The notes under the pieces were generated by a model, which was not told the DNA's origin, made no database searches, and saw only the letters and a program-made list of their open reading frames with translations. A stretch of 33,030 nt of DNA, from NCBI GenBank assembly GCA_022706785.1, contig JAKJBW010000023.1, positions 1 through 33,030 on the forward strand, in the 5' to 3' direction. The DNA comes from Bacillota bacterium. GTDB taxonomy: Bacteria > Bacillota > Clostridia > UBA1381 > UMGS1253. Position numbers and translations under genes: made by a program. Below, in pieces: positions 14,553 through 22,405 of this stretch (positions are counted from its first letter, which is position 1; every line of letters starts with the position of its first letter).

Positions 14553-15791
14553 ATGAAACGAGTTGCGGTGACAGGGCTTGGCATTATAAGCCCGGTGGGA
14601 ACGGGGAAAGAGGATTTCTGGCGTGCCATTAAGGCCGGGGAATGCGGTATAGACAGGGTAAGCCGCTTTGATGCCTCAATGATGACATGCCAGGTTGCGG
14701 CTGAGGTGAGGGATTTTGAGCCGGGCGAGTATATGGAAAAAAAGGAAGCCAGGAAAATGGACCGCTACTGCCAGTTTGCCGTAGCGGCGGCAAAGCTTGC
14801 GCTTTTAGACAGCGGCCTTGATTTTGAAAATGAGGATTTGGACAGGGTGGGCGTCATCACAGGTTCGGGCATAGGCGGGATAGAAACGCTTGAAGACCAG
14901 CAGAAGGTGCTTTTGGAAAAGGGGCCGGGCCGGGTCAGCCCATTTTTTATACCCATGATGATTTCAAACATTGCGGCCGCGCAGGTTGCCATCACCACGG
15001 GAGCGCGGGGGCCGAATTTTAATGTGGTTTCCGCGTGCGCATCGGGCACAAACGCTATTGGGGAGGCTTTCCGCAGCATTGCCTACGGGTCTTGCGATAT
15101 TATGTTTGCCGGCGGTTCGGAAGCCGCTGTCACGCCGCTTTCATTTGCGGGCTTTTGCTCCATGAAGGCGATGTCGGAGCAAAAAGACGACCCCAAACGC
15201 GCCAGCATACCGTTCGACAAGGACCGCGACGGTTTTGTCATGGGGGAAGGCGCGGGCATACTTATCTTAGAAGAGCTGGAGCACGCCAAGGCGCGCGGCG
15301 CGCATATCTACTGTGAAATGGCGGGCTATGGCTCCACGGACGACGCCTACCATATCACCGCGCCTTCGCCGGGCGGTGAGGGCGGCGCAAAGGCTATGAG
15401 CCTTGCGCTTGCGGACGCCGGTATAGCGCTGGGCGATATTGACTATATCAACGCGCACGGCACATCCACACCATATAACGATAAATTTGAAACGGCGGCC
15501 ATCAAGTCGGTGTTCGGAGAGCACGCTTATAAGCTTGCGGTAAGCTCTACCAAATCCATGGTAGGGCATCTGCTTGGCGCCGCGGGCGGCGTGGAGGGCA
15601 TCATATGCGCCCTGGCGCTGGAAGATGGCTTCATCCCCGCGACCATCGGTCTTGAAAGCGCCGATGAGGAGTGCGACCTGGATTATGTGCCCGGTCAGGG
15701 GAGAAAGCAGGCAATCAACTACGCCATGTCCAATTCGCTGGGCTTCGGCGGGCACAATGCCACCATTGTTATGAAGCGCTACGCCGATTAA
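14553..15791 (+). CDS. fabF: 3-oxoacyl-ACP synthase II FabF
   Basis: FabF carries out chain-elongating condensation of acyl-ACP with malonyl-ACP. The 412-residue protein has the Cys-His-His triad C162 (VSACASG), H302 (NAHGTSTP) and H339 ([13 protein letters not shown]), with [12 protein letters not shown] near the end. The ATG at 14553 is 8 nt or so after GGGGGG and gives the family N-terminus [16 protein letters not shown]. The open frame extends further upstream without homology. It closes the fatty acid set; fabZ and acc genes, often next in related clusters, are absent here and RNase III follows. Confidence 0.96.
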   Translation: MKRVAVTGLGIISPVGTGKEDFWRAIKAGECGIDRVSRFDASMMTCQVAAEVRDFEPGEYMEKKEARKMDRYCQFAVAAAKLALLDSGLDFENEDLDRVGVITGSGIGGIETLEDQQKVLLEKGPGRVSPFFIPMMISNIAAAQVAITTGARGPNFNVVSACASGTNAIGEAFRSIAYGSCDIMFAGGSEAAVTPLSFAGFCSMKAMSEQKDDPKRASIPFDKDRDGFVMGEGAGILILEELEHAKARGAHIYCEMAGYGSTDDAYHITAPSPGGEGGAKAMSLALADAGIALGDIDYINAHGTSTPYNDKFETAAIKSVFGEHAYKLAVSSTKSMVGHLLGAAGGVEGIICALALEDGFIPATIGLESADEECDLDYVPGQGRKQAINYAMSNSLGFGGHNATIVMKRYAD

Positions 15792-15881
15792 AGCGGACAG
15801 CCCGGCAGGCTGGCTTGGGGCAATTGGCTAATGCGATACAAAATAGGGTGATGGCCATATCAGTTAATGGAGATGGGTGTG

Positions 15882-16604
15882 ATGGCAGGCAAAATGAGTG
15901 CGGAAAGCTTACAAGCGTTTGAACACAAAATCGGCTATCGCTTTAGCGATAAAGACCTGCTTGTTCACGCGCTTTCCCATACCTCCTACACAAACGAGCA
16001 TGAGCTGCCCAAAACACAAAGCAACGAACGGCTTGAATTTTTGGGCGATGCTGTTGTGGATATGATCGTGAGCGATTATCTGTACAAAAATTACAGGGAC
16101 TTGCCCGAAGGCATGTTGACCAAGCTGCGCGCCGCTGTGGTGTGTGAAAGCTCGTTTGCCGAGCTGGCGGCTGCGATGGGCTTTGGCGACTATATCCTGC
16201 TGGGGCGCGGCGAAGAAGCGACCGGAGGCAGGAGCCGCGCATCAGTTCTGGCCGATTCATTCGAGGCGGTGACGGCGGCAATATATTTAGACGGCGGGAT
16301 AGGGCAGGCCGCGGGTTGGATAACTGAGCGCCTTAAAGCGCCCATACGGCTTGCCGCTTCGGGAAAAGCCGCCAAGGATTACAAAACGACCCTTCAGGAG
16401 ATGGTGCAGAAGGGCAGCAGCGGCAGGGTCAGCTATCAGGTGACAAACGAGCAGGGGCCGGATCATGCCAAGGTATTCACCGTCGAGGTATCTATCGATG
16501 ATGTGAAGATGGCGCAGGGCAGGGGCACCAGCAAGAAGGACGCCGAGCAGGCGGCCGCGAGCGCGGCAATAAAGCAAATAGTCAAAAAGAACACGAATAA
16601 ATGA
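15882..16604 (+). CDS. rnc: Ribonuclease III
   Basis: RNase III cuts double-stranded RNA in rRNA precursors, mRNAs and antisense pairs. The 240-residue protein has the catalytic signature NERLEFLGD (48-56), a second acidic cluster DSFEAVTAAIYLDGG, and a C-terminal double-stranded RNA-binding domain starting at DYKTTLQEM and ending KKDAEQAAASAAIKQI. GGAG at 15869-15872 is 9 nt before ATG 15882; an ATG at 15867 would overlap that site. The order fabF-rnc-smc-ftsY, here with a radical SAM gene inserted, is conserved in many Firmicutes. Confidence 0.95.
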   Translation: MAGKMSAESLQAFEHKIGYRFSDKDLLVHALSHTSYTNEHELPKTQSNERLEFLGDAVVDMIVSDYLYKNYRDLPEGMLTKLRAAVVCESSFAELAAAMGFGDYILLGRGEEATGGRSRASVLADSFEAVTAAIYLDGGIGQAAGWITERLKAPIRLAASGKAAKDYKTTLQEMVQKGSSGRVSYQVTNEQGPDHAKVFTVEVSIDDVKMAQGRGTSKKDAEQAAASAAIKQIVKKNTNK

Positions 16605-16608
16605 TACC

Positions 16609-16635
16609 GCGCCGCGCCTTTTTATGGCGCGGCGC
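16609..16635 (+). terminator. Perfect GC-rich hairpin after rnc
   Basis: GCGCCGCGCC (16609-16618), loop TTTTTAT, GGCGCGGCGC (16626-16635) is a 10-bp perfect stem directly after the rnc stop. There is no T-tract, so it may act as an mRNA processing or stabilising structure rather than a full terminator. Confidence 0.45.
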
Positions 16636-16685
16636 TGCCGTATGGGGCAGCGGGCGCCAAAACTGCACGCCGGGAGGTGCTTTGC

Positions 16686-17687
16686 ATGAGAAAAGTCAAT
16701 ATACCGATATTTGTGCCTCACCTGGGCTGCCGCCATGCCTGTGTGTTTTGCAACCAGAAGCGCATCACGGGCAGCAGCGGCGAGGTGGACGCAGACACAG
16801 TAAGGCGGATTGTGGATGAGGCGCTTGCTACCATAGCGCCGCAGACCTGCCAGACGGCGGAGATCGCTTTTTTCGGCGGCAGCTTTACGGCGATAGACAT
16901 ACGGCTGCAAAGGCAGCTTTTGAACGCAGCTTTTTCATATGTGAAAGATAGACGTGTGCATGGCATACGCCTGTCCACCCGCCCGGACTGCATAGACCGC
17001 GATATTTTGACTATGCTGGCGGAGTACGGCGTCACCGCCATCGAGCTTGGCGTGCAGTCCACCGACGATGCGGTGCTTTCCCTGTGCGGCAGGGGGCACA
17101 CAAGCGCGGATGTGCGTTTTGCGTCCGGACTGATCCATGAATACGGCTTTGCGCTGGGGCATCAGATGATGGTAGGGCTTCCCGGCTCTGTATTTCAAAG
17201 CGAAATGCAGACGGCATCAGACATTGCCTCAATGCGCCCCGCCTGTGTGCGCGTTTATCCCACTCTGGTGATAAAGGACAGTCCGCTGGCCGGCAGCTAC
17301 CGTGCGGGGCAGTATACGCCGCTTGCGCTTGACGAGGCGGTGGCGCGGTGCGCTGCGCTTGCAGGGCTGTTTGAGGCAAGCGGCATTGCGGTGATACGCA
17401 TGGGTTTGATGGAGAATGACGGGCTGAGCCTGGGCAAGGGTCTTGTCGCGGGGCCGTATCATCCGGCGTTCGGCGAGCTGGTGCGCTCGCACATTTATTT
17501 AAAGCGTATGCGTGACATGCTTGGCAGCTATACGCAGGATAAGGCGGTGCTCTATGTCCACCCGGCAGAGCTGTCCAAGGCAATCGGCAACAATCGCCGC
17601 AATATCCGGGCGATATTTGACGAGCTGGGCGTAAATCTTTCAATAAAACCGTGTAAAAATGTTGAAGCCGGCTCTCTTGTGTGGTAG
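16686..17687 (+). CDS. Radical SAM protein, Elp3-like
   Basis: The 333-residue protein has the radical SAM cluster motif C-x3-C-x2-C in HLGCRHACVFCNQ near the N-terminus, which binds a 4Fe-4S cluster and S-adenosylmethionine. FFGGSFTAI and ELGVQSTDDAVL follow as in the Elp3/oxygen-independent coproporphyrinogen oxidase branch. It lacks the acetyltransferase domain of full Elp3. Genes like this often sit between rnc and smc in Clostridia; the substrate is unknown, though a tRNA or other RNA role is plausible. GGAGG 8 nt upstream supports ATG 16686 over a GTG at 16677 that falls inside that site. Its stop overlaps a promoter for smc. Confidence 0.88.
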   Translation: MRKVNIPIFVPHLGCRHACVFCNQKRITGSSGEVDADTVRRIVDEALATIAPQTCQTAEIAFFGGSFTAIDIRLQRQLLNAAFSYVKDRRVHGIRLSTRPDCIDRDILTMLAEYGVTAIELGVQSTDDAVLSLCGRGHTSADVRFASGLIHEYGFALGHQMMVGLPGSVFQSEMQTASDIASMRPACVRVYPTLVIKDSPLAGSYRAGQYTPLALDEAVARCAALAGLFEASGIAVIRMGLMENDGLSLGKGLVAGPYHPAFGELVRSHIYLKRMRDMLGSYTQDKAVLYVHPAELSKAIGNNRRNIRAIFDELGVNLSIKPCKNVEAGSLVW

Positions 17688-17690
17688 AAT
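17662..17690 (+). promoter_or_regulatory. Promoter for smc-ftsY
   Basis: The -35 TTGAAG (17662-17667) and -10 TAGAAT (17685-17690) are 17 bp apart. The -10 includes the TAG stop of the radical SAM gene. Transcription would begin near 17697 and leave a leader of about 118 nt before smc. Confidence 0.6.
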
Positions 17691-17814
17691 AAATTAGCGT
17701 TATGTACATATTTTGTGAAATTTTTGGTTTGCGGGCGGACAGTGCAGGACAGATCCGGAAAAAGCGCCTGATGCGGGCTTTAAAGGGGCCCCTGCCAAAG
17801 AAGGAGAGAGCAGG

Positions 17815-20800
17815 TTGTATCTTAAGAGCATAGAGCTTTCGGGCTTTAAATCCTTTGCCGATCATACCAAGCTGGTTTTTGAGCCCGGCGTCACCGCGGT
17901 TGTGGGACCCAACGGAAGCGGAAAGAGCAATATCTCGGATGCGGTCCGCTGGGTGCTGGGTGAGGTGAGCGCCAAAAACTTGCGCGGCGGCAGGATGGAA
18001 GACGTGATATTTGCCGGGACGCAGGCGCGCAAGCCGGTTAATTTTGCTGAGGTTATCCTGACAATAGACAATTCGGACAAAGCCCTCCCGCTTGAATTTA
18101 GCGAGGTTTGCGTTGCCAGGCGCGTATATCGCTCAGGGGAGAGCGAATACTATATTAACAAAGCACAGTGCCGCTTAAAGGACGTCCATGAGCTGTTTAT
18201 GGACACCGGCCTTGGCCGCGACGGCTATTCAATAATCGGCCAGGGGCGGATAGACGATATCATTTTAGGCAAATCCGAGGAACGCAGAGGCGTTTTTGAG
18301 GAAGCGGCGGGGATCTCGAAGTACCGTCACCGCAAGGACGAGGCCGAGCGTAAGCTGGCCCGCACGCAGGACAATCTTGTGCGTATAGGCGATATTGCCG
18401 AGGAGCTCTCGGCCCAGCTTGAGCCGCTTGAGGCGCAGTCGGAGAAAGCCAGGAAGTACCTGAATCTGCGTGAGGCGCTTAAGGTGCTGGAAATCAATGT
18501 CGCATTGCGGATGATGGATAAAAACAAAAAGGATACGGAAGGGATCGCCGAAAGGTTTTCCCTGGTCACAAGCGAGCTTGAAGCGCTCCAAAAGTCGGAA
18601 GCAGCGCATGAGGCCGAGGCCGAAAGGCTTGGCGTCCTGGCCGAGGCATACGAGGCTGAAATCGAACAGACAAGGGAAGCGGCGGCCGCCGCAGAGGCGG
18701 GAGCGGCCGGCTTCATGCGCGAGATCGAGGTGTTAAAAGCCGGTATAGCGTCAAACCAACAGATGGCACAGCGGCTCGAAAGCGATGCAAAAATTCTGGA
18801 TGAAAAGTGCCTTGCGCTTGATGAGATCAGCCGGGAGCTTTCACAGCAGCTGCAAGACAAATGCACGGACCGGGAGCGGGAAGGCATGGAGGCGGCCCGT
18901 TTGGAAGAGCGGAATAAAGCGCTCTTGGAAAGCATATCTAAGGGAAATGAACGCCTTGACACGCTCAAGGCGGATGTGATAGAAAAATTAAACGACATTG
19001 CCGCGTCAAAGGCAAAAACGGCGTCTTTGGAAACCTTTAAGCTAAACTTTACGCAGAGGCGTGAAGCGCTGCAAACGCAGCTTGCGGGCATCAAGAGTGA
19101 AGTGACGCGCATAGACGAGCTGCGGGGCGAGTATCGCAAGACCTTGTCGGCCAAGAAAAACGAGATGGCATCAAGCCTGGCCGGGCGCACCGCACTGGCC
19201 GAAAAACAGCAAAACGCGTCCGCACAGGCGGACAACGCCGCCCACAAGCTTTCCCAGGCGGAGCTGGCGCTTCACAAGGACAATTCCCGCCTGCACATGC
19301 TGCGTGAGATGGAGCGGGATTTTGAAGGCTTTTTCGGCAGCGTCAAAAGTGTGCTGGCGGCGGCGAACGCAGGCAGGCTTAGCGGCATACACGGGCCGCT
19401 GTCCGCGCTTCTGGATGTAGGCGGGCAGTATGTGGTGGCGCTTGAGGTGGCGCTTGGCTCCGCTTTGCAGCATGTGGTGGTGGATTCCGAGGCCGAGGCC
19501 AAGGCCGCGATAGAATTTTTAAAGCGCCAGAGCCAAGGCCGCGTCACCTTCTTGCCCATATCCTCGGTCAAAGGGCGGCTGCTTGAGGGGGCAGCCGAGG
19601 TTAAGGCGCAAAAGGGATATATCGGTATTGCCAGCGAGGTGATCGGCTACGATAAAAAATATGACGGTATTGTAAAAAATCTGCTTGGGCGCACCGTGCT
19701 TGTCGATAATATGGAAAACGCCATTGCGATGAGCAGGAAATTTTCCTACAAGTTCCGCGTGGTGACGCTGGAGGGCGAGATATTAAACGCCGGCGGCGCT
19801 ATTACCGGCGGAAGCGTCAGCCGGGCGTCGGGGCTCCTTAGCCGGGCAGACGAGCTGAAAAAATTGGAAAAGCAGATAGGCACGCGCACAAAGGATATCG
19901 AGGCCTTGCGCACAGAGGCGCACGCCGCAGCCGAGCGCCAGGAGAGCCTGCAGGCAGAGCTTGCGCAGGCGGCAGAAGCCATTGCGGCGCTGGAGCGTGA
20001 GCAGGTGCGCCTACAGGCGGACTGTGAGCACGCGCAGCAACTGCTTGACGCCGCTAAACGCTCACAGCAGGCTATAGACGATGAGTTGGTGCAGATAGAA
20101 AAGCAGGTGCATGACACAAACGAGCAGATAGCGCAGATGATCAACCGCACCACAAAGGATGAGTTTGAAATTGAAGCGGCCCAAGCCGAGGCCGCCGGGT
20201 ACGAAGCGGACTTCTCCGCGCTGTCGCAGCAGCGCGAAGCGCTCGGAGCTCAGATAACCGACCAGAGCATAAAGCTAAACTCCATAGAAAAAGATATCGC
20301 GGCGGTGGCCTTGCGTATGGATGATATTGGTGCGCAAAGGTGCGCGGCGAGCGCCGAAGCGGCCGGTAAACGCACGGAGATCGAGGCTTTGGCCGCCCAA
20401 AACGCGGAAACAGAAAAACAGATAGCGGATAAGGACACTTTAGTGCAAGACGCACAGGCTCAAAGCGTATCGCTGTCCTCACGCCTTGAACAGCTGACGG
20501 CACAGCGCGGCGACGCCGCCAGGCAGGCCAGGGAAAAAGCGCCCATGCTTAAGGAATGCCGCGAGCGGATATTTGCGCTGGCCGAAGAGCAGAACCGTGT
20601 GGAAAACCAGCGCCTGAAGGCGGAAATGGAGCTTGAGAATATTGCGTCAAGGCTTTGGGAAGATTATGAGATTACATACACCACGGCGCAAGGCTATAAA
20701 AAGGATATCCCGTCGCTGCCAGCCGCGTCCAGAAGGGCGGGCGAGCTTCGGAATCAGATAAAAGCGCTTGGTAATGTGAATGTGGACGCCATTGAGGAAT

Positions 20801-21375
20801 ATAAAAGCGTGCGCGAACGGTTTGACTTTTTGACCAGGCAGACAGCCGATCTTTCGGAGGCAAAGGACAATCTGCAAAAATTGATCGCGCAGATCCAGGA
20901 AAAGATGAAAAAGCAGTTCAAAGAGCAGTTTTCGGTGATAAGCGGGCATTTTGCCAAGGTGTTTTGCGAGATGTTCGGCGGCGGCCATGCCGAGCTGCGG
21001 CTGACTGATCCGTCCGATATTTTGGAGAGCGGCGTGGAAATCGAGGTGCAGCCGCCGGGCAAAAAGCTGCAGAGCATGGCGCTTCTGTCGGGCGGTGAAA
21101 AGGCGTTTACCGCTATTGCGCTGCTGTTTGCCATTTTGAAGGTGCGGCCCGCGCCGTTTTGTGTGTTTGACGAAATCGAGGCCGCGCTTGACGAGCCTAA
21201 TGTATACCGCTTTGCGGATTATTTGAAAAAGTACAGCCGCGGCACACAGTTTATCATGGTGACGCACAGGCGCGGGACGATGGAGGCTGCGGGGCTGCTG
21301 TATGGCGTTACCATGCAGGAGAGAGGCGTCTCCAAGCTTCTGACGCTCAAGCTGGAGGAAGCCGACAGTCTGTAG
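17815..21375 (+). CDS. smc: Chromosome segregation protein SMC
   Basis: SMC is the ATPase core of bacterial condensin, which with ScpA and ScpB compacts and separates chromosomes. The 1186-residue protein has Walker A GPNGSGKSN (31-39), a long first coiled coil, a hinge at roughly 505-665 (GPLSALLDVGGQYVVALE through GGAITGGSVSR), a second coiled coil, the ABC signature LSGGEKA (from 1091), Walker B FCVFDE and the D-loop ALDEPN, all of normal length and order. The start is TTG at 17815 with AAGGAGAG upstream, giving MYLKSIELSGFKSF as in the family. ftsY follows after 33 nt. Confidence 0.96.
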   Translation: MYLKSIELSGFKSFADHTKLVFEPGVTAVVGPNGSGKSNISDAVRWVLGEVSAKNLRGGRMEDVIFAGTQARKPVNFAEVILTIDNSDKALPLEFSEVCVARRVYRSGESEYYINKAQCRLKDVHELFMDTGLGRDGYSIIGQGRIDDIILGKSEERRGVFEEAAGISKYRHRKDEAERKLARTQDNLVRIGDIAEELSAQLEPLEAQSEKARKYLNLREALKVLEINVALRMMDKNKKDTEGIAERFSLVTSELEALQKSEAAHEAEAERLGVLAEAYEAEIEQTREAAAAAEAGAAGFMREIEVLKAGIASNQQMAQRLESDAKILDEKCLALDEISRELSQQLQDKCTDREREGMEAARLEERNKALLESISKGNERLDTLKADVIEKLNDIAASKAKTASLETFKLNFTQRREALQTQLAGIKSEVTRIDELRGEYRKTLSAKKNEMASSLAGRTALAEKQQNASAQADNAAHKLSQAELALHKDNSRLHMLREMERDFEGFFGSVKSVLAAANAGRLSGIHGPLSALLDVGGQYVVALEVALGSALQHVVVDSEAEAKAAIEFLKRQSQGRVTFLPISSVKGRLLEGAAEVKAQKGYIGIASEVIGYDKKYDGIVKNLLGRTVLVDNMENAIAMSRKFSYKFRVVTLEGEILNAGGAITGGSVSRASGLLSRADELKKLEKQIGTRTKDIEALRTEAHAAAERQESLQAELAQAAEAIAALEREQVRLQADCEHAQQLLDAAKRSQQAIDDELVQIEKQVHDTNEQIAQMINRTTKDEFEIEAAQAEAAGYEADFSALSQQREALGAQITDQSIKLNSIEKDIAAVALRMDDIGAQRCAASAEAAGKRTEIEALAAQNAETEKQIADKDTLVQDAQAQSVSLSSRLEQLTAQRGDAARQAREKAPMLKECRERIFALAEEQNRVENQRLKAEMELENIASRLWEDYEITYTTAQGYKKDIPSLPAASRRAGELRNQIKALGNVNVDAIEEYKSVRERFDFLTRQTADLSEAKDNLQKLIAQIQEKMKKQFKEQFSVISGHFAKVFCEMFGGGHAELRLTDPSDILESGVEIEVQPPGKKLQSMALLSGGEKAFTAIALLFAILKVRPAPFCVFDEIEAALDEPNVYRFADYLKKYSRGTQFIMVTHRRGTMEAAGLLYGVTMQERGVSKLLTLKLEEADSL

Positions 21376-21408
21376 GCTGCGAGAGATAAGCCAAAAAGGA
21401 GAAGCTAA

Positions 21409-22323
21409 ATGGATTTTTTCAGTAAGCTAAAGCAGGGTCTGAGCAAAACGAGAAGCGCGTTTTCCGATAAAGTCGGCGACGTATTCAAGGCGTTTGTCAA
21501 GGTGGACGAAGCGCTGTTTGAGGAGCTCGAGGAAGCGCTTATTTCCGCCGATGTGGGTGTGGAAACGTCGGTATATATGATAGAAAGGCTGCGCGATACT
21601 GTTAAAAAAGAAAGGATCGGCGAGGCAGAGCAGGTCAGGGAAAAGCTTTGCGGTATCGCAGCCGAAATTCTGCGGGAGCACCCTTGCACGGCAGAACCGT
21701 CAGGCGCCTGCGCGCCGGATATCATACTGGTCATAGGCGTAAACGGCGTGGGTAAGACGACCAGTATCGGTAAGCTGGCCGCAAAATTCAAAAGTGAAGG
21801 CAAAAAGGTCATGCTTGCCGCCGCCGATACGTTCCGGGCTGCGGCAATCGACCAGCTTCAGATATGGGCCGGGCGCTGCGGCTGCGAGATCATCACGCAT
21901 CAGGAGGGCTCAGACCCCGGCGCGGTGGTGTTTGACGCGGTCGCCTCAGCCAAGGCCAAGGGGATGGACGTTTTGATCTGCGATACGGCCGGCCGCCTGC
22001 ACAACAAGAAAAATCTCATGGACGAGTTGAACAAAATTTCCCGCGTGATAGAGCGCAGCGCTCCCGGATCGGGCAGGCGGGCGCTGCTGGTGCTGGACGC
22101 GACGACAGGTCAGAACGCGCTGTCGCAGGCTAAGCTGTTCGGGGAGGCTGCGGGCATTGACGGCATCATACTCACCAAGCTTGACGGTACCGCAAAGGGC
22201 GGCGTTGTGCTGGGCATCTGCCGGGAGCAGAGCATACCGGTGTGCTATGTGGGCGTCGGTGAAGGTATCGACGATCTGCAGGAGTTTGTGCCGGATGATT
22301 TTGCAAGGGCTTTGTTCGGGTGA
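21409..22323 (+). CDS. ftsY: Signal recognition particle receptor FtsY
   Basis: FtsY is the membrane-docking GTPase for the signal recognition particle, delivering nascent membrane and secreted proteins to the translocon. The 304-residue protein has a short N-terminal region, the helical N domain (DEALFEELEEALISADVGV), then the G domain with GVNGVGKTT (G1, around 110-118), DTAGR (around 191) and TKLDGTAKGG (around 255), ending FVPDDFARALFG. The long acidic A domain of some species is absent, which is usual in Gram-positives. A GGAG-type site precedes the ATG. Confidence 0.96.
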   Translation: MDFFSKLKQGLSKTRSAFSDKVGDVFKAFVKVDEALFEELEEALISADVGVETSVYMIERLRDTVKKERIGEAEQVREKLCGIAAEILREHPCTAEPSGACAPDIILVIGVNGVGKTTSIGKLAAKFKSEGKKVMLAAADTFRAAAIDQLQIWAGRCGCEIITHQEGSDPGAVVFDAVASAKAKGMDVLICDTAGRLHNKKNLMDELNKISRVIERSAPGSGRRALLVLDATTGQNALSQAKLFGEAAGIDGIILTKLDGTAKGGVVLGICREQSIPVCYVGVGEGIDDLQEFVPDDFARALFG

Positions 22324-22405
22324 TATTTACGCGCATGGGCGCAAGGCGCGGATCAGGTAACGGGCCGGCGTATGACCGGCTGAAGGTGTAGGGGAGGGTT
22401 GAATG

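Noticed and set aside
18327..19247. 306-codon minus-strand open frame within smc
   Set aside because: Antisense to the SMC coiled coil; its Ser/Ala-rich runs mirror Glu/Ala codons of the sense strand.
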